This document shows positions 1-5,651 of a stretch of DNA of 5,835 nucleotides, in pieces. Each line of letters begins with the position of its first letter. The stretch's first letter is position 1. A model generated the notes under the pieces. That model was not told the DNA's origin. It ran no database searches and saw only the letters and a list, made by a program, of their open reading frames with translations. Source of the stretch: Granulicella sp. UBA5172 (lineage in GTDB: Bacteria > Acidobacteriota > Terriglobia > Terriglobales > Acidobacteriaceae). Position numbers and translations under genes: made by a program. The stretch lies in the NCBI GenBank assembly GCA_002413385.1, contig DHWW01000152.1, positions 1,010 through 6,844 on the forward strand. Reading direction: 5' to 3'.

Positions 1-164
1 GGTCTTGCCCAGTATTGCTGGTCACGATAGGATTTACGGCGGGTCTCGCCGATAGCGTGGCAGTAGTCGCGTAGTCTGGAACAGCGGGTGCAGGTGATCA
101 CGCTGTGCTGCAGCTGCTCGAGGACGTGTAAGCGATGGATAGTGCTCGACTGCTGGGAACGCAC
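1..164 (-). CDS. Uracil-DNA glycosylase, family 4/5 (Fe-S type), N-terminal part, cut by the window edge
   Basis: Read on the minus strand from a GTG at 164-162, the frame is open to base 1 (54 codons plus two bases). The visible part has a C-x-x-C pair (Cys25, Cys28) in CTRCSRL, then an Arg/Lys-rich stretch (residues 41-48) and QQYWAR running into a partial Pro codon. This matches the start of Fe-S uracil-DNA glycosylases, where a CRxCPRL-like motif supplies two of four cluster cysteines and is followed by a YW(A/G)RPVPGFGDP-like motif. Such enzymes excise uracil and some deaminated bases from DNA in base excision repair. The catalytic motifs lie beyond the edge. The GTG is chosen because AAAGAGG lies four bases upstream and the protein then begins about 24 residues before the first Cys, as in the family. 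The frame stays open upstream to an ATG at 368-366, but those 68 codons look unlike any known domain. The gene is divergent from the mutarotase-like gene. Confidence 0.8.
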   Translation of the reverse strand, partial: MRSQQSSTIHRLHVLEQLQHSVITCTRCSRLRDYCHAIGETRRKSYRDQQYWAR

Positions 165-168
165 GAAG

Positions 169-173
169 CCTCT
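169..173 (-). promoter_or_regulatory. Ribosome binding site for the glycosylase gene
   Basis: On the minus strand AGAGG (within AAAGAGG) lies four bases before the GTG at 164-162 and decides the choice of that start. It forms one arm of a small self-complementary element, CCTC-AAA-GAGG (169-179), so it could be partly masked in the mRNA. The spacing is slightly short. Confidence 0.45.
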
Positions 174-209
174 TTGAGGGGAATATTCTTGTTTAACTCT
201 TGTTGGTCG

Positions 210-215
210 ATAATA
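210..215 (-). promoter_or_regulatory. Candidate -10 element for the glycosylase gene
   Basis: On the minus strand TATTAT matches the sigma-70 -10 consensus at five of six positions and would start transcription roughly 40 bases before the GTG start. No good -35 hexamer sits 16-18 bases upstream (only CACATT-like sequence), so support is weak. On the plus strand the same AT-rich patch reads GATAAT (209-214) and could serve the divergent gene, again without a clear -35. Confidence 0.25.
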
Positions 216-266
216 ACTTTGAGAACAGGCGAAATGTGGTGAGCCATCCAATTGAGCGCCGGTGAC

Positions 267-289
267 GTCTCTCCAAACGGAGAAGAGAC
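267..289. other. Hairpin in the divergent intergenic region
   Basis: GTCTCT (267-272) pairs with AGAGAC (284-289), and CC (273-274) pairs with GG (279-280) around an AAAC loop, leaving a three-base bulge (281-283). It lies about 115 bases before the mutarotase-like gene and could be part of its leader RNA or an operator. No T run follows, so it is not an intrinsic terminator. Confidence 0.3.
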
Positions 290-308
290 AGCATAGGTCT
301 GAGGGTAG

Positions 309-320
309 TATCGCGCGATA
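309..320. promoter_or_regulatory. Perfect 12-base palindrome, possible operator
   Basis: TATCGCGCGATA is perfectly self-complementary and has no loop, which suits a dimeric protein-binding site better than an RNA hairpin. It sits in the region between the divergent glycosylase and mutarotase-like genes, 84 bases before the start codon of the latter. No second copy was noticed in the window. The function is inferred. Confidence 0.3.
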
Positions 321-404
321 AGGCCAGTCTTTGCTGGTTGCAGCCGCAGCTGAGAAGCAAGTTGGCATTGTGATCAAGCTACAGGGTCCGGAGATAGAAG
401 CAAG

Positions 405-1688
405 ATGAACCTCGCAGAACGAAAAGCAGGACAACGGAAGCCAACGCGAGGCGGCCAGCACTTTTCTACACGCGGATGGGTTACGCCAACGATTGTGGGG
501 CTGCTGTGCGCCGGACTGGTATTCGCCTCCTACGAGCGAGGACACGGAAATCTGCACAAGATCAAGACGAGGGTAAACCCGCAACCGGTGGCCGAGGCTT
601 TGCCGGCAGGACCGGGGGGGCAGGACCCGATACGGTTGAGCCGCAGTGCGACATCGATTGGCAAGGAAGCGGAGTTGATCTCGGCAACGTTTCTGCCGGG
701 CCGTGGGATGAATGTGTTTCAGCTGACGGCGATGATTCCCGGACATGGAGAGGTACAGCTTCTGGTGTCTCCGGCGCTGGCCAGCGCGGCTGGACTGATG
801 AATGGCCTGGATGAGGATGCGAATGGATCGGCCAGTGCGAGCATGGGCGGAGCGATTCTGGTGCCGTGGGCACAGAATCTTTCGGGCACGCCGACCGGTA
901 CGGCTGGAGTGCTGCAGACGATCTGGAATAATCAGCGGCTGACCTTCCCCGCAGTGAACGCGCAGAGCAACGAGTCGGTCGAGGGCCTGCTGCTGAATCG
1001 GGGCGCCGACAGCGTAAAGAGCGATGTACTGCCCGATGGCCAAACTGTCGTTGCGACGTTCCATGCTGGCGACTTTGGGGGGCACTGGCCATCGACGATC
1101 GAAGTCACGGTGCAGGCGCAGTTGACCTCTCACGATCTGGATCTGACGGTCACGGCGACCAATACCGGCCAGAAGCCAGCACCCTTTGGGATTGGATGGC
1201 ACCCTTACTTTGCGATTCCGAGCGGCGATCGATCCAATGCTCTCCTGAAGATTCCATCGAAGACGATCATGGCGATTGACCACAGGTCGGGGAACCCGAC
1301 GGGCAAGATGGACGATGTGGGGGAAACATCGAATGATCTCTCGCGAAAGGGGGGGTCGAAGCTTGGGCTGAATGGTCTGAGCGAGACGTACACCAATCTG
1401 CTTCCGGATGTGGCCGGTGGACCCGTGGCGGAGATACGAGACCCCGCCTACAACTACATGCTGAGCATGATTCCGCTGACGCCGAACATTACGAATATGC
1501 GTGTGATCTCGCCAGGGGATAAACCATGGGTCTCGATTGGGCCGAATACGAATCTGGATGACCCGTTTGGAGCGGAGTGGGGGAAGCCTGAGAACGCAGG
1601 AATCGTCACGCTGGCACCCGGGGAGACGCTGCGGTGGAAGGTTCGGGTTGAGATTTCGCTGATGGGATCTTCGGACTCAAATCTGTAG
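405..1688 (+). CDS. Membrane-anchored aldose 1-epimerase (galactose mutarotase)-like protein, probably not catalytic
   Basis: The protein has 427 residues. A basic N-terminus (residues 1-24) precedes one hydrophobic segment (about 25-42), an uncleaved anchor or signal peptide without a proper lipobox, so the body should be periplasmic. Residues about 80-420 fit the mutarotase beta-sandwich. The best landmark is FGIGWHPYF (261-269), which carries the second conserved His (266) after a TNTGQKPAP stretch. By eye the other active-site positions are changed: the Arg of the PxxNRI-like motif reads Asn158, the His of the HG motif reads Glu193, the Asp of the LDDVFT-like motif reads Ser326, and the Glu of the VxxEP-like motif reads Gly379. 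It may bind sugars rather than interconvert anomers. The ATG has GGAG (390-393) 11 bases upstream. At the 3' end a hairpin separates it from tig. Nothing links it to protein quality control apart from position. Confidence 0.82.
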   Translation: MNLAERKAGQRKPTRGGQHFSTRGWVTPTIVGLLCAGLVFASYERGHGNLHKIKTRVNPQPVAEALPAGPGGQDPIRLSRSATSIGKEAELISATFLPGRGMNVFQLTAMIPGHGEVQLLVSPALASAAGLMNGLDEDANGSASASMGGAILVPWAQNLSGTPTGTAGVLQTIWNNQRLTFPAVNAQSNESVEGLLLNRGADSVKSDVLPDGQTVVATFHAGDFGGHWPSTIEVTVQAQLTSHDLDLTVTATNTGQKPAPFGIGWHPYFAIPSGDRSNALLKIPSKTIMAIDHRSGNPTGKMDDVGETSNDLSRKGGSKLGLNGLSETYTNLLPDVAGGPVAEIRDPAYNYMLSMIPLTPNITNMRVISPGDKPWVSIGPNTNLDDPFGAEWGKPENAGIVTLAPGETLRWKVRVEISLMGSSDSNL

Positions 1689-1735
1689 GCGACTGTCGGA
1701 GAGGAATCGTCAAGAGTATGGGGCTGGAACAAGAA

Positions 1736-1766
1736 GTGGAGCTGAGGTTTGACCCTCACGCTCCAC
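1736..1766 (+). terminator. Strong hairpin after the mutarotase-like gene, possible terminator
   Basis: GTGGAGC (1736-1742) pairs with GCTCCAC (1760-1766), and TGAGG (1743-1747) with CCTCA (1754-1758), leaving one bulged C (1759) and a six-base loop TTTGAC. This gives 12 base pairs 47 bases after the stop codon. Flanking AAGAGTA (1712-1718) and TATTCTT (1772-1778) can extend the fold. No T tract follows, so intrinsic termination is doubtful; it may instead stabilise the 3' end or assist Rho. It overlaps the candidate tig promoter. Confidence 0.4.
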
Positions 1767-1777
1767 ACTCGTATTCT
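1749..1777 (+). promoter_or_regulatory. Candidate sigma-70 promoter for tig
   Basis: TTGACC (1749-1754, five of six matches to the -35 consensus) is followed after exactly 17 bases by TATTCT (1772-1777, four of six matches to the -10). Transcription would begin near 1784, leaving a leader of about 84 bases before the TTG start of tig. The -35 lies in the loop and descending arm of the upstream hairpin. The leader contains a further small stem, GCGAAC (1786-1791) with GTTCGC (1802-1807). Confidence 0.45.
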
Positions 1778-1853
1778 TAGGGTTGGCGAACTGTATGGCT
1801 GGTTCGCGGGACGCACGTCGCGTTCTTGAGATCAGACCCCCGCCAAAACCTTC

Positions 1854-1859
1854 GGAAGG
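1854..1859 (+). promoter_or_regulatory. Ribosome binding site that sets the tig start
   Basis: GGAAGG is the best Shine-Dalgarno-like sequence in the region and lies eight bases before the TTG at 1868-1870. The earlier in-frame TTG at 1826 has no such sequence, so 1868 is preferred. The site is the right arm of CCTT-CGG-AAGG (1849-1859), a four-pair stem with a three-base loop, which might slightly reduce access. Confidence 0.6.
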
Positions 1860-1867
1860 CAACCTAC

Positions 1868-3334
1868 TTGACCCCCACAGAGACTCCCTTGGATACACCC
1901 CTGGATACGACTATCGACAGTTCTAATGCTGTTCAAGACGAAGCGCTTGCGACCACTGAGCAGGGCGCACTGGAACATTCCCACGACGGCCATGACCATG
2001 ACGGCCACGAGCATCATCATCACGCTGCACCGACGCTGAATCCGGAGCTGACGCGGTCGATCGAGGTGGAAGCCTCGGTGGAAGATGTTGCGAAGGCGTT
2101 TCAGCAGGTGACCAAGCGCTATACGAAGCTGGCCCGGATTCCGGGCTTCCGCGCGGGCAAGGTTCCGCCGTCGCTAATCAAGTCGCGATTTGCGAAGGAG
2201 GTTCGCCAGGAGGTGCTTGAGTCGCTGGTGAGCGATCGCTTCCGCAAGGCGCTGCAGGAGCAGACTATTCAGCCCGTGTCGCAGCCGCAGATCAGCGAGC
2301 TGCTGCTGGCTGAGGGCGCGCCGCTGAAGTTCAAGGCCACGTTTGAGGTGCTGCCGGAGATCAATATCGACGGTTATGACTCCGTGAAAGTGGAGAGGCC
2401 GGACGCGCAGCTGGAAGAGGGCGAGTTCGATGTCGAGCTGGCGAACGTGCTCGATCACCATGCGACCGTGGAGCCTGTCGAAGAGGATCGCGCGATCACC
2501 GATGGTGATTGGGCGGAGATCGGGTTCACCGGACATCTGCAGGAGCTGGCGCAGGTTGTCGGCGAGGATGGTCTGGAGAGCAAGAGCGAGTCGCAGCCGA
2601 TTACGGGCGAGGATGTGCTGATCGAGATCGGCGGCAAGAACACGCTGCAGGCCTTCAATGACGCGTTGCGCGGAGCGAAGGTTGGGCAGGAGCTGTCGTT
2701 TGAGGCAGCGTACCCGGCGGAGTTTGGCGATGCTCGGCTGGCAGGACAGACGGTCAGCTACGACGTGACGGTGAAGGCGATCAAGAAGAAGACGTTCCCG
2801 GAGCGCGATGAAGAGTTCGCCAAGCAGCTGGGGCCGTATTCGGACTGGAACGACTTCGAGACGAAGCTGCGCGAGCGCGTGACGAACCGCAAGAAGGAAG
2901 CGCTGGAGTCGCAGGCGCGTGACAAGATGCTCGACGAGCTGGTGGCGAAGTATCAGTTCCCTGTTCCCGAGACGTTCGTGCAGCAGCAGGTGGATGCTCG
3001 GCTGGAGCGCGGTTTGAGGGCGCTGGCACAGCAGGGCATGAGTTCGGACGCGATGCGGCAGCTGGACTTTGGCCGGCTGCGCGAGGCACAGCGCGATCAG
3101 GCAGTGACCGAGGTCAAGGTGTCGTTGATCCTCGACAAGGTGGCTGAGCGCGAGCATATTGAGGTGACGGACGAGGATCTGGAGCGCGAGTTGCTGATGC
3201 TTTCGATTCAGTCACGCGAGCCGCTCGATGCGCTGCGCAAGCGGCTGGCAGAGGACGGGTCGATGGATCGGATTCGGGAGCAGATGCGCCGCGAAAAGAC
3301 GGGGTCCGTGCTTTTCGACAAGCTGGCAGGCTAA
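1868..3334 (+). CDS. tig: Trigger factor, ribosome-associated chaperone, with a His-rich N-terminal extension
   Basis: Trigger factor binds the ribosome exit and shields nascent chains; it also carries an FKBP-type prolyl isomerase domain. From the TTG start this protein has 488 residues, longer than the roughly 430-450 usual for the family. The excess is mainly an N-terminal tail of about 56 residues that is acidic and Thr-rich and ends in a 16-residue stretch with nine His (residues 37-52). The ribosome-binding domain follows (about 57-170) with the signature GFRAGK at 93-98. The FKBP domain covers about 200-306; it has a longer loop after the IGFTG strand, and the family's PGFE-like site reads QAFN. 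The C-terminal chaperone domain is helical and charged (about 307-488). TTG at 1868 is chosen for its GGAAGG site; a TTG at 1826 would add 14 residues but lacks a site. clpP follows after 83 bases, consistent with one transcript. Confidence 0.96.
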   Translation: MTPTETPLDTPLDTTIDSSNAVQDEALATTEQGALEHSHDGHDHDGHEHHHHAAPTLNPELTRSIEVEASVEDVAKAFQQVTKRYTKLARIPGFRAGKVPPSLIKSRFAKEVRQEVLESLVSDRFRKALQEQTIQPVSQPQISELLLAEGAPLKFKATFEVLPEINIDGYDSVKVERPDAQLEEGEFDVELANVLDHHATVEPVEEDRAITDGDWAEIGFTGHLQELAQVVGEDGLESKSESQPITGEDVLIEIGGKNTLQAFNDALRGAKVGQELSFEAAYPAEFGDARLAGQTVSYDVTVKAIKKKTFPERDEEFAKQLGPYSDWNDFETKLRERVTNRKKEALESQARDKMLDELVAKYQFPVPETFVQQQVDARLERGLRALAQQGMSSDAMRQLDFGRLREAQRDQAVTEVKVSLILDKVAEREHIEVTDEDLERELLMLSIQSREPLDALRKRLAEDGSMDRIREQMRREKTGSVLFDKLAG

Positions 3335-3354
3335 GCTGAAGGCTGAATCGGCGC

Positions 3355-3391
3355 TATCCACCTCCACACTGTCCACACCTAACCTCACGCA
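3355..3391 (+). other. C-rich, G-poor leader segment between tig and clpP
   Basis: By count, 18 of 37 bases are C and only two are G. The segment includes two copies of TCCACAC (3363-3369 and 3372-3378) nine bases apart and a related TCCACC (3357-3362). Such unstructured C-rich RNA resembles Rho loading sites, so it could tune read-through from tig into clpP. No hairpin with a T run, and no convincing -35/-10 pair, is seen in this gap. Confidence 0.25.
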
Positions 3392-3417
3392 GGTCTAGAA
3401 GCAAAGGAAAGAGAGCT

Positions 3418-4011
3418 ATGGGACTTATACCGATGGTGCTCGAGCAGACGAGCCGGGGCGAACGCTCCTACGATATTTACAGCCGTCTGCTGCGCGATAA
3501 TATTATTTTTCTCGGCACACCGATTGATGACAATGTCGCCAATCTGATCATCGCGCAGATGCTGTTTCTCTCGGGCGAAGACCCAGAGAAGGACATCCAG
3601 CTGTACATCAACTCGCCGGGTGGGTCGATCTCCGCCGGCCTGGCGATCTATGACACGATGCAGTACATCAAGAACGATGTGGTGACCTTCTGCATTGGGC
3701 AGGCGGCGTCGATGGGCGCGTTCCTGTTGATGGCGGGCAAGAAGGGTAAGCGGTTTACGCTGCCTAACTCGCGGATTCTGATCCACCAGCCGTCGATGGG
3801 CGGGCTGGGCGGACAGGCTACCGACATCGACATTCACGCTCGCGAGATTCTGCGCATTCGTGAGCTCACAAACAAGTTGATGAGCGCAAGTACGGGGCAG
3901 CCGCTGGACCGTATCGAGCGGGATGTAGAGCGGGACTTTATTATGACCGCACCGCAGGCCAAGGAGTATGGGATTATCGATGACATCATCGATCGTCCTC
4001 GCACAACATAG
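3418..4011 (+). CDS. clpP: ATP-dependent Clp protease proteolytic subunit ClpP
   Basis: ClpP is the serine peptidase of the Clp machine: two stacked heptameric rings form a chamber that degrades proteins unfolded by ClpX or a ClpA/ClpC-type ATPase in the cytoplasm. The 197-residue protein is full length and begins with the typical MGLIPMV(L)[21 protein letters not shown] region, so it has almost no propeptide. The catalytic triad is visible as Ser98 in GQAASMG, His123 in LIHQPS and Asp173 in ERDF. The oxyanion loop NSPGGS is at residues 65-70, and the GGQATDI handle region at 131-137. The ATG is preceded by AAAGGA (3403-3408) with nine bases of spacing. It lies 83 bases after tig and 235 bases before clpX on the same strand. 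Nothing in the sequence looks degraded. Some genomes carry additional clpP copies; this one is the copy linked to clpX. Confidence 0.98.
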   Translation: MGLIPMVLEQTSRGERSYDIYSRLLRDNIIFLGTPIDDNVANLIIAQMLFLSGEDPEKDIQLYINSPGGSISAGLAIYDTMQYIKNDVVTFCIGQAASMGAFLLMAGKKGKRFTLPNSRILIHQPSMGGLGGQATDIDIHAREILRIRELTNKLMSASTGQPLDRIERDVERDFIMTAPQAKEYGIIDDIIDRPRTT

Positions 4012-4027
4012 GCGAAACAGGGGAAGG

Positions 4028-4057
4028 GCCTCATCGTTTCGCGATGGATTGCGAGGC
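4028..4057 (+). terminator. Hairpin just after clpP, weak terminator or attenuator candidate
   Basis: GCCTC (4028-4032) pairs with GAGGC (4053-4057), and inside it ATCG (4033-4036) pairs with CGAT (4042-4045) around a TTTCG loop, with a seven-base bulge (4046-4052). About ten bases later comes CACTTTTACTTT (4066-4077). The T-rich part is too distant for a classic intrinsic terminator, so partial termination or 3'-end protection of the tig-clpP message is more likely. Confidence 0.3.
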
Positions 4058-4091
4058 GGTGGGGCACTTTTACTTTGGCTGAGTTCCCTTT

Positions 4092-4112
4092 TCAGGAGGA
4101 TGCGAATCCTGA
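4092..4112 (+). other. Small stem-loop with a GNRA-type loop in the clpP-clpX gap
   Basis: GGAT (4098-4101) and ATCC (4106-4109) enclose GCGA, a GNRA tetraloop; TCA (4092-4094) and TGA (4110-4112) can extend the stem past a GGA bulge. The fold is short and no function can be assigned. It may be part of the structured spacer before clpX. Confidence 0.2.
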
Positions 4113-4158
4113 TCGATACCGGGAATCGAGTTGCGCATCTTGTCGTGTTGCAAAATGC

Positions 4159-4178
4159 CCTGAGACGGGGATCTCAGG
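4159..4178 (+). promoter_or_regulatory. Perfect inverted repeat upstream of clpX, operator or hairpin
   Basis: CCTGAGA (4159-4165) and TCTCAGG (4172-4178) are perfect inverted copies separated by six bases (CGGGGA). The repeat ends two bases before the -10-like TAAACT at 4181 and so overlaps where a -35 would fall, as expected of a repressor or activator site. As RNA it makes a seven-pair hairpin, but no T run follows on the plus strand. It does not match the CIRCE heat-shock repeat. Confidence 0.35.
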
Positions 4179-4180
4179 TG

Positions 4181-4186
4181 TAAACT
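4181..4186 (+). promoter_or_regulatory. Candidate -10 element for clpX
   Basis: TAAACT is a fair -10-like hexamer 60 bases before the clpX ATG. No TTGACA-like -35 lies 16-18 bases upstream; that position holds the left arm of the inverted repeat. The promoter would therefore need an activator, or a different sigma factor, or may not exist, with clpX then read from tig-clpP. Confidence 0.25.
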
Positions 4187-4227
4187 AAATGTTGTCTCGC
4201 GCCCGTGCATTCCTGCGCATCGGGGGC

Positions 4228-4234
4228 AAAGGAG
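4228..4234 (+). promoter_or_regulatory. Ribosome binding site for clpX
   Basis: AAAGGAG is the only good Shine-Dalgarno-like sequence here and lies 12 bases before the ATG at 4247, a long spacing. An in-frame CTG at 4241 would sit at six bases but is a rare start codon. An earlier in-frame GTG at 4205 has no such site and lies upstream of this one. Confidence 0.55.
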
Positions 4235-4246
4235 TCCACCCTGTCT

Positions 4247-5536
4247 ATGAAGACCTCGAGGGGCACGGAAGAGTCCCTCCGCTGCTCGTTTTGCCACAAG
4301 TCGCAGGACGCAGTTGCCAAGCTCATTTCGTCGCCGTCAGATTATCCGCGCGCCTATATTTGCGATGAATGCGTTGCTGTGTGCAACTCGATTCTCGAGG
4401 ACGACAAGGGTGAAGCTCAACCGGGTGCGGTGCCGGCGCAGTTGCCGAAGCCGGCCGAGGTGAAAGCGTTTCTGGATGAGTACGTGATCGGCCAGGACCA
4501 GACCAAGAAGAAGCTGGCGGTGGCGGTCTATAACCACTACAAGCGCATCCAGATGAACAAGGTGCGCGGCAACGATGTGGAGATGCAGAAGTCGAATATT
4601 CTGCTGGTGGGACCGACGGGTTCGGGCAAGACGCTGCTGGCGCAGACGCTGGCGAAGATGCTGGATGTTCCGTTTGCGATTGTCGACGCGACGACGCTGA
4701 CCGAGGCTGGGTATGTCGGCGAAGATGTTGAGAACATTATCCTGAAGCTGCTGCAGGCTGCGGATGGCGACGTGGCGAAGGCGCAGCAAGGGATTATTTA
4801 CATCGACGAGATTGACAAGATTGGGCGCAAGGACGAGAACCCGTCGATTACCCGCGATGTGTCGGGCGAGGGCGTGCAACAGGCCTTGCTGAAGCTGCTG
4901 GAGGGCACGATTGCTAACGTTCCTCCGCAAGGTGGACGCAAGCATCCGCATCAGGAGTTCACGATCGTCGATACGACGAACATTTTGTTCATCTGCGGCG
5001 GAGCGTTTGTCGGACTGGAGAAGGTGATTGGACGGCGCATCGGCAAGAAGGCGCTGGGGTTCAAGGCGATTGGCGACGCGATCTCGAAGGACGGCGACAT
5101 TGTGACGCCGATCCGCGCACAGCGGGACTCGGAGTTGCTGCGCCAGGCAGAACCGCAAGACCTTCTGAAATATGGGCTGATTCCAGAGTTTGTGGGGCGG
5201 TTGCCGGTACTTGGGATTCTGGATGAGTTGGATGAGGCTGCGCTGATCGATATTCTCACGCGTCCGCGCAATGCAATTCTGAAGCAGTATGCGCGGCTGT
5301 TCGACTATGAGGGCGTGAAGGTTACGTGGACCGACGAGGCAGCTCGTGAGATTGCTCGGGAGGCCCTGCAACGCAAGGTTGGAGCGCGCGGTCTGCGGAT
5401 GATCCTGGAAGAGTTGATGCTGGATTTGATGTATCACGTGCCTGGGAACAAAAAAGTGAAAGAACTGGTGATCACGGAAGAAATGGTGCGGTCGAGAGAG
5501 ATCATGATCCCGGTTGTTCTGGAAAAAGCTGGCTGA
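4247..5536 (+). CDS. clpX: ATP-dependent Clp protease ATP-binding subunit ClpX
   Basis: ClpX is a hexameric AAA+ unfoldase that recognises degradation tags, unfolds substrates and threads them into ClpP. From ATG 4247 it has 429 residues, close to the usual length (424 in E. coli). The N-terminal zinc-binding domain has Cys13, Cys16, Cys39 and Cys42 (CSFC and CDEC). The AAA+ module shows Walker A GPTGSGKT (122-129), pore loop GYVG (155-158), Walker B IIYIDEID (183-190), the RKH pore motif (231-233), the arginine finger in PEFVGR (Arg318) and sensor 2 in GARGLR (Arg381). The ClpP-docking loop reads LGF (270-272) where E. coli has IGF, a conservative change. An upstream GTG (4205) would add 14 residues but lacks a ribosome binding site. 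A strong terminator follows 26 bases after the stop. It pairs functionally with clpP upstream. Confidence 0.98.
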   Translation: MKTSRGTEESLRCSFCHKSQDAVAKLISSPSDYPRAYICDECVAVCNSILEDDKGEAQPGAVPAQLPKPAEVKAFLDEYVIGQDQTKKKLAVAVYNHYKRIQMNKVRGNDVEMQKSNILLVGPTGSGKTLLAQTLAKMLDVPFAIVDATTLTEAGYVGEDVENIILKLLQAADGDVAKAQQGIIYIDEIDKIGRKDENPSITRDVSGEGVQQALLKLLEGTIANVPPQGGRKHPHQEFTIVDTTNILFICGGAFVGLEKVIGRRIGKKALGFKAIGDAISKDGDIVTPIRAQRDSELLRQAEPQDLLKYGLIPEFVGRLPVLGILDELDEAALIDILTRPRNAILKQYARLFDYEGVKVTWTDEAAREIAREALQRKVGARGLRMILEELMLDLMYHVPGNKKVKELVITEEMVRSREIMIPVVLEKAG

Positions 5537-5562
5537 TCGAGCACGAACTTTGGTAACAACGG

Positions 5563-5589
5563 ACGGGCAGCCATATGGCTGCCCGTTTT
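5563..5589 (+). terminator. Rho-independent terminator after clpX
   Basis: CGGGCAGCC (5564-5572) pairs perfectly with GGCTGCCCG (5577-5585) around an ATAT loop, extended by A5563 with T5586, and is followed by TTTT (5586-5589) and another pyrimidine-rich stretch. This is a textbook intrinsic terminator that closes the tig-clpP-clpX transcript and isolates lon. Confidence 0.88.
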
Positions 5590-5651
5590 GCTTCGCTTTG
5601 ATCTCTTGAATATGGCGAGGGATCTGTGCAATTCCCTGCCCTCGGTGCGCG

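Noticed and set aside
362..367. TTGGCA as a -35 element close to the mutarotase-like gene
   Set aside because: No -10-like hexamer is found 16-18 bases downstream; that interval contains GGTCCG and the ribosome binding site.
369..383. A TGTGATC...TACA sequence resembling half of a CRP site before the mutarotase-like gene
   Set aside because: The second half-site does not match TCACA, so the resemblance is only to one arm and is expected by chance.
562..1092. A 176-codon open frame on the minus strand opposite the mutarotase-like gene
   Set aside because: Ser/Pro/Arg-rich shadow translation without domain features; the plus-strand protein has clear family landmarks.
1976..2023. The His codon run in tig as a vector-derived affinity tag
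   Set aside because: The His residues are interspersed with Asp, Gly, Glu and Ser, use mixed CAT/CAC codons, and sit inside a natural operon context, so this is a native low-complexity segment.
2174..3157. A 327-codon open frame on the minus strand opposite tig
   Set aside because: It is again a shadow of the coding strand: low-complexity Leu/Arg/His/Gln composition, no recognisable motif, and trigger factor fully explains the region.
3968..4183. A 71-codon frame spanning the clpP end and the clpP-clpX gap
   Set aside because: It overlaps the conserved end of clpP, has no ribosome binding site, and shows no recognisable motif.
4205..4246. A GTG at 4205 as the clpX start
   Set aside because: It has no Shine-Dalgarno sequence and lies upstream of the good AAAGGAG site. 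The ATG at 4247 gives the usual length and a normal zinc-domain N-terminus.
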